NCBI GenBank assembly: GCA_024663395.1
Contig: JANFAH010000015.1
Span: forward strand, 930,001-994,000
Reading direction: 5' to 3'
From: Pisolithus tinctorius
Lineage: Eukaryota; Basidiomycota; Agaricomycetes; Boletales; Pisolithaceae
Length of the DNA: 64,000 bases
Part shown: one piece after another, positions 33,101 through 41,686 of the stretch
Layout of the letters: each line of letters begins with the position of its first letter
How positions within the stretch are numbered: position 1 is the stretch's first letter
Translations under genes and position numbers: made by a program
The notes under the pieces: generated by a model
The model's database searches: none
Told to the model about the DNA's origin: nothing
What the model saw: the letters and a program-made list of their open reading frames with translations, nothing else

Positions 33101-33973
33101 CTTGTATTTGACTTGCCTTGAAGAACAAAGACTTCAAAACCACACAGAAGCATCTGTGAAGCGACAAGAACCAGGAATAGCCAAGCTTGCCAGTAGCTAC
33201 AATAATTTGTGTCTGCAAATTGTAGGCTTCATACACAAGGGAAAAGCTCCTCAGGGGTCAATAGCCCCACTCCTGATTCCAAGGGACTCTTTGTTCAAAC
33301 TGGATGTGGATGATGATATTTGGCAGGATATTGGCCTTGGGGATGATTCAGATGGGTTACTATCCCCATGGTTAGCTGATGAAAAAGTGCACTCAGGGAT
33401 CAGATCACTCCTTGAGCTGAGGCACTGTGAAGAAGAGGAAAGGTGCCTGTTGCAGGAAAGAAGAGCTTTGACAGAGTGGTTTTCTGAAGAGTGGGGTCAT
33501 GTGCAGAAAACCAGACAGAATGCTGGTAAGAGACATGTGTCATTGCATTACCATGACTAACACACATTGCAGATGTTGATCTTGCATATGAACTTGACTG
33601 CAGAGCATTGAGACTAGCAGGTCTGTGCATCTTGTGGAAGAGGCAACTTAGAGGCTATCCTGGAACACCTGATGAGAACTGGGGTGCAAGTGATGAAGAA
33701 CTGCACAGCATGGTGCAGGGTGGTCATGTTATATATATTGATGGTGATAATGAGGAGAGGTTTGATGGATTGGAGTCAGAGGGTGAAGAGGATGAGGATG
33801 AAGTGATGGATGATGAGTTGCTATGTGTTGCTGAAGAATTTTCCCTGGCAGATGAATATCACCAACAAAGTGATATGCCATCGGAAGAATTCTGTTGGGG
33901 AGAAGAATGGGAGAATGACCTACTGGATATGGATCCACCATCATCTCCAAGGAAAAGAGTTCAATACAGATAA
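30105..33973 (+). pseudogene. KDZ transposase (CxC domain plus Kyakuja-Dileera-Zisupton), almost intact
   Basis: Ten exons are 30105-30678, 30718-30959, 31266-31519, 31575-31887, 31937-32341, 32390-32603, 32650-32912, 32969-33074, 33124-33525 and 33573-33973. All phases join and the 3,174-nt frame stays open (1,057 residues). Order: a variable N-terminus; a CxC cysteine cluster (CGCHQTRKLRVICIDFN...CPC..AALQLLWMGYFPC...TAWCESLEAYLA..GYK); the transposase core with VCIDACF, GVMALLCHHD, SAGERQHYAL, LYDIGCQLE, HAFGHQWACQ and DGEGCERFWS (D-D-E type residues); coiled-coil segments; an acidic tail ending PSSPRKRVQYR. The one defect is the donor after 32603, ATAAGC instead of GTAAGC. KDZ proteins move their own DNA by cut and paste in the nucleus. 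Confidence 0.8.
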
Positions 33974-34061
33974 GGGTGATAGAGACATATTATAATCTAT
34001 TTGGTGTGTTTAAATAGAATGTTTTTTGAGCATCATGTTTGCAAGACATATGCATGGGTAA

Positions 34062-34245
34062 AATGTAGAATATCCCACTGGTTGGCAGAGGGGTAGGTGG
34101 GATGTCCCAATGTAGCCTTAGGGGCTGTTGTGGGACATCCCACTGGTTGCCAAAGGGGAGGGTGGGACATCCCAATGTAGCCTTAGAGGCTGTTGTGGGA
34201 CATCCCACTGCTTGCCAGAGGGGGGGGAGGGATGTCCCAATGTCT
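34062..34245. repeat. Palindromic GGGACATCCC array, block 1
   Basis: The motif GGGACATCCC and its complement GGGATGTCCC recur about every 32 bp, in pairs around CACTG(G/C)TTG(C/G)CAGAGGGG spacers, beginning about 90 bp after the KDZ stop. About five motif copies occur here. Confidence 0.85.
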
Positions 34246-34257
34246 TATGATGGAAAT

Positions 34258-34331
34258 GTGACCAGAGCTGGGATTGAAGCAACCTCTTAGGTGATAACCA
34301 GTGCTCTAAACAGTTGAGCAAATATATATTG
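34258..34331 (-). repeat. tRNA-like sequence 1 (SINE-type), decayed
   Basis: On the minus strand a box A-like GCTCAACTGTTTAGAGC and a box B-like GGTTGCTTCAATCCC are spaced as in a tRNA gene, ending in ...CTGGTCAC. Acceptor pairing is poor, so it is not a functional tRNA. It is followed by a conserved non-tRNA segment (to about 34405). Confidence 0.5.
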
Positions 34332-34424
34332 TCTAGGTACTAATATCAGTAGCATGGGGGTAAACCAGTGACATGGGAACAAGACTATGTGGAGAGCAAT
34401 GCACCATTCCCCACTTGCTCAGAG

Positions 34425-34676
34425 GCTGCTGTGGGACATCCCACTGGTTGCCAGAGGGGGGGGGATGTCCCAATGTAGCCTTAGAGGCTGTTGTGGGACA
34501 TCCCACTGCTTGCCAGAGGGGGGGGAGGGATGTCCCAATGTAGCTTTAGAGGCTGTCAAGGGACATCCCACTACTTGCCAGAGGGGGGGAGGGATGTCCC
34601 AATGTAGCCTTAGAGGCTGTTGTGGGACATCCCACTGCTTGCCAGACGGGGGGGAGGGATGTCCCAAAGTAGCCTC
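34425..34676. repeat. Palindromic GGGACATCCC array, block 2
   Basis: Eight copies of the same motif in alternating orientation with about 32-bp spacing, separated by GGGGGG-rich and TAGCCTTAGAGGCTGTTGTG segments. The last segment itself contains the inverted pair AGCCT/AGGCT. Confidence 0.85.
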
Positions 34677-34689
34677 ATGAGGAAAATGT

Positions 34690-34761
34690 GACCAGTCCTA
34701 AGATTGAACCAGTGACCTCCTAGGTGTTTACCAGGTGCTGCAACCACTGAGCCATATGGTC
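34690..34761 (-). repeat. tRNA-like sequence 2, full length (72 nt)
   Basis: On the minus strand GACCA and TGGTC ends pair as an acceptor stem 72 nt apart. TGGCTCAGTGGTTGCAGC resembles box A and GGTTCAATC matches box B. A CCTGG/CTAGG anticodon-like stem encloses a 7-nt loop. The base before the would-be anticodon is A rather than T, and the T arm is imperfect. It is probably a SINE or tRNA pseudogene copy rather than a working tRNA. Confidence 0.55.
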
Positions 34762-35098
34762 TGGGTACTAGTGTCAGTAGCTTGGGGGCTTAGACTAGCA
34801 CTGTGGGAACATATCTCCATGAAGTTAATGCACAGAATGCACCATCTCCAATGTGGTCCCTTCATCTGGCCACTTTTGGAGTGTAAAAACAGTGCACACC
34901 CCCTAGGGTCATGCAAATGGTCTGATTGCCTTTTGACCTTGTGTCATGTGATGGATCAGGATTTACTGCTGTGTTTCCAGGAGGCCTTACTATCAGCCAC
35001 CTTGTGTCCATGTAACTCACATGATCTGGACTTACTAAGGATGCTGCATGACCCATTGTACTGAGCATGCATGGGTTCCAGCTGCAGCTCATAACCTG
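34762..35098. other. Spacer with SINE-like body
   Basis: The first ~90 bp (GGTACTAGTGTCAGTAGC... to GCACCAT) repeat the segment next to tRNA-like sequence 1 (34333-34405), so the tRNA-like piece and this body form one unit. The rest is unrecognised. Confidence 0.45.
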
Positions 35099-35108
35099 AT
35101 GAAAATGT

Positions 35109-35180
35109 GACCAGAGCTGGCATTGAGCCAGGACCCTCTCAGTGTCAAGCAGCTGCTCTGACCATGGAGCTACCTTGCAT
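35109..35180 (-). repeat. tRNA-like sequence 3
   Basis: On the minus strand TAGCTCCATGGTCAGAGCAG resembles box A plus D arm, and CTGG-CTCAATG-CCAG forms a T-arm-like hairpin, followed by TGGTCACATTTTC as in the other two copies. The acceptor stem does not pair well. Confidence 0.5.
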
Positions 35181-35235
35181 TGGATTCTCTATGGTGCTTG
35201 TAGGATTAGTGCAGATTACTACTTCAACAGCTTAG

Positions 35236-35700
35236 AGGCTGTGTTGGGACATCCCTCTGGTTGCCAGAGGGGAGGGTGGGATGTCCCAATATAGCCTTAG
35301 AGGCTGTTGTGGGACATCCCAATGTAGGCTTAGAGGCTGTTGTGGGACATCCCACTGGTTGGCAGTGGGGAGGGTGGGATGTCCCAATGTAGGCTTGGAG
35401 GCTGTTGTGGGACATCCCACTGCTTGGCAGAGGGAACAGTGGGATGTCCCAATGTAGCCTTAGAGGCTGTTGTGGGACATCCCACTGGTTGGCAAAGGGG
35501 AGGGTGGGATGTCCCAAGGTAGCCTTGGAGGCTGCTGTGGGACATCCCAAGTCCCCTTATGAAAGTCAGTGGGATGTCCCATCCCAGCCTCAGAGGGCTA
35601 TGATGGCAATCCTCCTAAGCTACCTTTGCAGACCAGCACAATGCCCCATGACAACCTCAGAGGCTCATCTGGGACATTCTGCCCTCTGCAGATGGTGTTG
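35236..35700. repeat. Palindromic GGGACATCCC array, block 3
   Basis: About eleven copies of GGGACATCCC/GGGATGTCCC at about 32-bp spacing, decaying to the right. Isolated copies remain near 35889 and 36117. Long apparent open frames on both strands follow from the repeat period and are not genes. Confidence 0.85.
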
Positions 35701-36600
35701 CAAAGGTGAACAACACTATGTTCTATGTGGGGGACTTTGAGATATTGGCTTGTCACACAAGTGTTCAAAAACATTCACTTCTTCCTTCATACAGTACAAA
35801 TTGCATGAGGTATAGACACAAATTGATTGAATTTATTATTGCAATTTTCAAGGCAAATGTGGAGGCCCAGGTGGGTCATCTCCCTGGCAACTAGTGAGAT
35901 GTCCCAATACAGCAGAATCACATTGCAAAGATGTACATGAAAAGTACTATTGTATACTACTATGCATGGTGGGATGGGAGGGGATGTATAGGTCAAAGGA
36001 TACTTTGTGGATTAAATCTGTCAGAGGAGCAAGGGGGCTAGGATTTCTGCAGCTATTTCAATGCTAATATAAGCTGCACTTTCAGGAGTAGGGACCCCAG
36101 TCACCCAAGGCAGTCTTGGGACATCCCAAATAATTGCATTTGAATGGATGGCTATGTGGGAAATCCCATCTGTCCCAGGGCCTAAAAATCTGCATAGCCC
36201 TGGGACATGACCAGATGTCCCTGGGCAGACCTTGGTCTGGGAGGCTATTAGGCTGGATGGTTTGGAGCAACTATTCAGCCTAAATGCTTATGAAAAATGG
36301 TTACCTGAAGTGACGAGTGTCTCATCTCTTGAGTCTCATGCATTTTTGCACTCGCCATTTGCACCTTTTCATTCATCCTTGCCAATGCTCGCCTGTTCAG
36401 CTGGCATGCTGACACATTTTACAGGAATGGAGGTAGGATTTGGGCCACCATAGGTAGTCACTAGGTAGTTGAACATTTAATGGGCTGTCTTGTAGTGTTT
36501 GATGTGCAAAAAGATGGAATCAGGCATGTTCCACATCAGAATAGAGTCTGCAGTTCCACTAGACTTTAGCCATTCTTCTAGTTTGTCACTACCTGGCCTT
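35701..36600. other. Right flank of the KDZ arrays, no gene supported
   Basis: Isolated array motifs near 35889 and 36117 show that the KDZ-associated region extends this far. A short plus-strand open stretch at 36232-36453 has no recognisable domain. Confidence 0.35.
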
Positions 36601-36770
36601 GGTTTTGGCTTCATGCCAACCAATACTTGCTCCACATTTTGGATTCACATGATACTCTTTCCAATTCTGTCCGTTCATCTTGAGCTCAGGGACGTAGATG
36701 AAGCCTTCCCTAGTCCAGTATCTCTTCACTGCCATTCCTCCTAGGTTCCACCACTAGGTGGGGCTCATAA
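36600..36770 (-). pseudogene. Possible retrotransposon gag fragment
   Basis: On the minus strand a short frame reads ...FIYVPELKMNGQNWKEYHVN, resembling the start of gag-like (UBN2-type) proteins of Copia-class elements. It is broken by stops downstream and nothing else of such an element is seen. Confidence 0.25.
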
Positions 36771-37056
36771 CCTGAAGGAGTTTGTGGGGTTGCAGAGGGG
36801 AAACCCAGAGAGGAATCTGTAGGGAACCTCAGTAGTCGGTCAAGCTACTAATATTGAGTATAGTACCTGTAGGGAACTATACAAGTTAGTAAGGATAATC
36901 TATCTATGTGGAAGTGTACTCACCCTCAGTAGTCTGTCAAGCTACTGAGGGACTAGGAAAATTTTACTAGTGTATGGGTGCGCTCTACCAGCTTATGTAA
37001 GCGACATGATCACATGCCTAAGTCAAAGTAAGGACAGGGGTCGTTTCACTCCAACA

Positions 37057-37533
37057 GCCACCTCCACATCAATCATTTTGCTTGTCCCCTTTGCTAGGGA
37101 CCATGGCTATGTATATCTACCAGGAGTTCCTACCAGCTTCTGTCCTGAAGCATCCTGGTACATCCCACCCTTGTCTACCCCCTCTCAGCCCATCCAGCTT
37201 GGACAGTGTGTTCTTTTTGTCAGTATGACCTCTAGGAGGATGTTCTTTGGTCACCTCAGGTCTGTCACTCACTTAGAAAGGTCTTACATGGTCATTTCAG
37301 TCTCTCCAGTCCAAGAAGCATATGGATCCTTCCTCCCTGCTCCCTGCAATGTCTTTGTACCAGTCTTGTCCATTGTTCTTCCAAAATTGCGACAGCTACA
37401 GTATAATCTACTGTTCTCCACTCTCCCTGATCACATCCATGATGAGTATGATGCACATCTTGCCTCCTTGTTGCAAGATACAGCAGAAGACACTCCCCCT
37501 TCATCCTCTCTTCCAACAGAGCCTCATTCATGA
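37057..37533 (+). pseudogene. Family-1 unit ORF, copy D, 5' truncated
   Basis: About 159 codons stay open and match copy B closely (YLPGVPTSFCPEASWYI, VSPVQEAYGSFLPAPCN, IHDEYDAHLASLLQD, ending PTEPHS). The N-terminus is replaced by unrelated sequence. Confidence 0.5.
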
Positions 37534-38494
37534 AGTTTTTAATTGCTTCACTGAGAGGATGGTTTGGGGGGGAAAGTTGTGATCCCCTATGCTCCTGTCA
37601 CACCACAGACCCCCAAAGCTTGACCCCTGTTGACATCTGACTCACCCTGTCTGCTTTTGGATGTACAATATCAGCATCAGATCAGCACTGCCTCTCTGTC
37701 ATCCCACTTTGGCCTGGAAGTGATCTCTTTGAGATGTGACATGCACAGCCTCCCCCTGATGTGATTCCAGTGTGCTTTCCCAGTTTCTGACATTACTTGA
37801 CTCATACTTTGACATTCTGACTGTCCTTGAATCACCTATTGCCAATACTTACCAATCTTTTGACTTTGCTTACTGATTCTTTGCTTTTTGGTTTACTTAT
37901 CCTTACCAATGCTTACCCATGCTTTCTAAGATGATTACCCATCGCTTACATTCCTTACTCATCAGTTACCAATCACTTACCAAGTGTTTGCACCTTGTTT
38001 TCCATAGGCAATGCCCCTGTACTGAATATAAATCACTGTACTTAGATAGCTGAATAGGAAGGAGACATCAGAGCACCCCTCTTGCTCACATTTTTCATCA
38101 TCACTCAGTAATTCATTCATCAGCCTTGATAGTTGAGACTTTATTAAGGGTCTAACTATCATCTGCTTTGCTTATAATCATCTATCATCAATCAGCTTCA
38201 CTCCAAGTCCTCCCTGAGCTCAGTGCAGCTCAGGACATCAAATTAAGTTGTCCTCCATCCTTCTGTAGGCTGACAGCAGTCTACCCCATCACATTCTCTT
38301 GCATTTTTGCTCCCTCTTTGTCAGGAGCACCCCCAACCCTCAGCACTCATCTTTGAGTGTTGTAGCTCACAAAAACCCACCCAAATCAAAGATTCTACCA
38401 TCTAGGTACTGCATAGGCACACCACCACTTGCTCTTATTGTCTTTTGTGTTGGTTTTGGTTCATTTTCACCACTGAACCACACTTTGACTCACA
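37057..38494 (+). mobile_element. Family-1 unit, copy D, 5' truncated
   Basis: Homology to the long unit starts at about 37057 (GCCACCTCCACATC) and runs to TTTGACTCACA at 38494. It includes most of the ORF, a polypurine run (37564-37576) and a TATA-type region near 38020. The left end is missing and no target duplication is seen. Confidence 0.65.
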
Positions 38495-39470
38495 CCAGAC
38501 CATATGGACTGTCCTCTGAGGGGTCATGTGACTACCCTTTGGACTTCTCCCTGACAGCATGTGCACTACATGGTCCAGTGCCTGGACTGTTCCCTTTTTG
38601 GGATGTACTATGTTACCTGTTTGTATGTCCTCTATCTACCCTTCATTTGTTGTCTAGGAAGTTTTACTTGAAATTTTATGAGTCTCTGTTCATCAGTTCT
38701 GATTCTGATTACTGTACCTCTGTAGTAATATAAAAGCATGTATTGTACTCCACTGTTCTTCAGTACAAATATCAACTTAGTTCCTACTCCCTCTGCCTCC
38801 ATCTTCTGTCTGTCAGAGTTACCTCCAACTATCTGTCTGTGCTCTCCCTCTGAAATATGAGGGCTGAGATCATGCAAGGGGGTAGTGCATGAGCTAAACC
38901 TGACACTGTCATAGTCGTGCCTTGACCCTGGCCAGACTCAGCCTCGCACTCACTTAGTCCAGCCTCAGCCTCACCAATCCCATGTCCCCAGTTGGTCTAG
39001 CACGGTGAACACTGCTTTGCAGTGTCTGTCATTTTGGTTAGGTCCTGCCTGGTCTTGTCCCCAGTCCACTCTGTCCTGGTCTCCATTACCTTAGTCATAT
39101 CTTACTAATACCTGTCTTATCAATCACCTTAGCAATCTTTGTGAGACTGGCATTTCCAGTCTCTGTACTATAGATACTCTAGTATATAAACTTGTAGATA
39201 CTCAGCTTGTACCCCTCAGTCTGAAATCAACAAAGTTAACTCTGATAACCCCATCTCAGCCTCGGACTCGGACTGAGATCCATACAAGGGAATAGCACTG
39301 TATCCTCAGTTGCTAAGTCCAATCAGTCCAACCATCTGTGTCTTTGACTCCCTTCCTGATCCCAACCTCTTGGCCTTGTGCCCGCTTCAGTCTCTGGTCT
39401 GGCCTCAACCTGGACAATCCTCAAACTTGACAGTATTTCAGACTCACCACTTGTGTGGGTCTAATACACC
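38495..39470 (+). mobile_element. LTR region upstream of the Gypsy gag
   Basis: Two LTR-like segments are juxtaposed. 38495-39100 resembles the solo LTR at 5913 (AATATAAAAGC promoter near 38728, then a GAGGGCTGAGATCATGC block). A second part with GTATATAAAC near 39183 runs to TTGACA at 39432, the likely end of the 5' LTR, 38 bp before the gag ATG. The exact 5' LTR start is unclear; candidates are the TGTCAT motifs at 38907 and near 39050. No TGG-type primer site follows directly. Confidence 0.45.
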
Positions 39471-41686
39471 ATGGCAACCAAGACTCGATTCCAACCTCCC
39501 CATGGCCATTCTGCCAAAAACCCCGACTCTGCCTCAGCCAGTGGGGCTCACTGCGAGACAGTGCTAGCTGCCTTAGGCACCACTAGACACTCCCCAGATC
39601 CCGTTAGCCCTTTCAGGGGCTTCTCAGCCCACACATCCAATACCCCCACCCCACGTTGTCCCACTGCTCCCATCCCCAAGGGTGACCCTGGTGATAATGG
39701 GCCAGGCAACAATGATGATAATAACCCAGACAATGATGACCCTGACAATGGTCCTGGTGTTGGATGTACTGTATCGGTATCAGATCGGTGCTGCCTCTCT
39801 GTCATCCCACTTTGCCCTAAAGGAGATCTCTTTGAGATGTGACATGCACAGCCTCCCCCTAATGTGATTCCAGTGCGCTTTCCCAGTTCCTGACATTACT
39901 TGACTCATACTTTGACACCCTGACTGTCTTTGACTCACTTATTGCCAATACTTACCAGTCTTTTGGCCTTGCTTACTGATTCTTCGCCTTTTGGCTTACT
40001 TATCCTTACCAATGCTCACCAATGCTTTCTAAGACGATTACCCACCGCTTACATTCCTTACTCATCAGTTACCAATCACTTACCAAGTGTTTGCACCTTG
40101 TTTTCCATAGGCAACACCCCTGTACTGTATATAGTCACTGTACTTAGATAGCTAAAAAAAGAAGACATCAGAGAGCCCCTCTTGCTCGCAATTTATCATC
40201 TCTCAGTAATTCATTCAGCAGCTTCGATAGTTGAGACTTTATTAAGGGTCTAACTATTGTCTACTTCACCTATCCTTGTCTATCACCAATATACTTCGCT
40301 CCAAGCCCTCCCTGAGCTCAGTGCAGCTTAGGACATCGAATTAAGTTGTCATCCATCCTTCTGTAGGCTGACAGCAGTCTACCCTATTGCATCCTATCGC
40401 ATTCCTGCTCCTTCTTCGTCAGAAGCATCCCCAATCCTCAGCACTCATCTTTGAGTGTTGTAGCTTGCAAAAACCCCTTCAAAGAACAGGTCCCACCATC
40501 TAGGTACTGCATAGGCACACCACCACTTGCTCTTTTTGTCTTTTGTGTTGGTTTTGGTTGGTTTCCACCACTGAACCTCACTTTGACTCACACTGGTGAT
40601 GATAATCCAGATGAGAATGATCCAGAGGGCAAACCGGACTTCCCAGATCCAGACACCGAGCCCACCATCACGGTCCTGGATAACCTCACATCAGCCATCA
40701 AACTGTTGGCTCGTAATGCCCACACTAGCCCTGAGTCCTCAAGCCAGACCAAGCTGTGCAAGCCCAACACTTTCGATGGTACCGACCCCAAGACACTTTG
40801 TGCTTTCTTCATCCAGTGCGAACTTAATTTTCAAGACCATCCCTGGGCTTTCAGGACTGACCATGCCAAAGTCATCTTCACGCAGTCTTACCTCAAGGGC
40901 ATGGCCCTTGAGTGGTTTGAGCTGGACTTGCTTGGTCTCGATGATCCTGATGACCAGCCTCTCTGGATGGACTCCTGGAGAGAGTTCATCCTAGAGTTAC
41001 AAACCACATTCGGCCCCCACAACCTGGTCACTAACACTGAGAGCCAACTCGACCATTTACATATGAAGGAAAGTCAGCACATTAACAAGTACATAGTAGA
41101 CTTTAATTGGCTTGCTTCGCAAGTCTGAGGCTATGGAGATGGTGCACTGTGCCATCATTTCTACTCTGGCCTCCCAGACTGAATCAAAGATGAAGTCTGT
41201 CAGGTTGGCAAACCCCAGACTCTACATGAGCTCCACCACCTCGCCTGGGAGATAGATGCATGCTATTGGGAGCACAAGGAAGAAGTCCAACTGGTGAGTA
41301 AGCATCAAGGCTTGTCTAACTCCAGCAACAATAAGTCCAGAGGTTCTGGCAACAACAGTCAGGCCAAGACCAGTCAAGAGAAAGCCAAGACTGGCAACAA
41401 TAACAACTCCAGGTCTTCCCCCAAGCCGGCTTCATTGAAGCTGGGCAACAACAATAGTAGCAACTCATCCAAGCCCAAGCCTAGCAAACTCGGAAAGGAT
41501 GGGAAGCTCACCCCAGAAGAATGCAAGCATCACATAGAGGGCAATCTCTGCATGTTCTGTGGAGGCCCTGGCCACTTCACTGAGAAGTGCCCCAAGAAGA
41601 CTGGAAAGGCCAAAGCTTGCACTGCAACTACCACCAAGGCTGCACCAGCCTCAGGCTTGGGTTCTACCCCCAAGACAAAAAAATAG
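39471..41686 (+). pseudogene. Gypsy gag, split by an insertion and two TGA codons
   Basis: The ATG at 39471 opens MATKTRFQPPHGHS; the frame runs to 39757, is interrupted by a family-1 element, and resumes exactly in frame at 40597. It continues through a capsid-like region (KLCKPNTFDGTDPKTLCAFF, YLKGMALEWFELDL) to TGA codons at 41126 and 41180, then a Ser/Asn/Lys-rich stretch and the zinc knuckle CMFCGGPGHFTEKC, ending in TAG at 41684. Both TGA codons stand at arginines of related gags. Gag forms the particle that packages element RNA. The copy is inactive. Confidence 0.8.
39758..40592 (+). mobile_element. Short family-1 element (copy E) inserted in gag, CTGG duplication
   Basis: 835 bp starting TGTTGGATGTACTG and ending TTTGACTCACA, flanked by CTGG on both sides (39754-39757 and 40593-40596). 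It equals the 3' 835 bp of the long family-1 units but has its own TG start. Removing it with one CTGG restores the gag frame exactly. It contains a CTGTATATAG promoter motif near 40127. Confidence 0.8.

Noticed and set aside
34690..34761. Functional tRNA gene
   Set aside because: The base before the would-be anticodon is A instead of T, the D and T arms are imperfect, and two more decayed copies share the same flanks, so a SINE or pseudogene fits better.
34102..35550. Open frames in the GGGACATCCC arrays (Gly-Cys-Pro-Thr-rich peptides)
   Set aside because: Same reason: products of an about 32-bp palindromic period, open on both strands.
34062..35700. CRISPR-like array of repeats and spacers
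   Set aside because: Repeats are palindromic in alternating orientation, spacers are themselves repeated, and this is eukaryotic DNA without cas genes.
37564..37578. True LTR start of family 1 at TGTGATCC directly after the polypurine run
   Set aside because: TGTGA/TCACA would make neat inverted ends, but copies A, B and C all extend about 0.9 kb further to TGTCACACACC, and copy B has its CCGG duplication there, so the polypurine run is internal.
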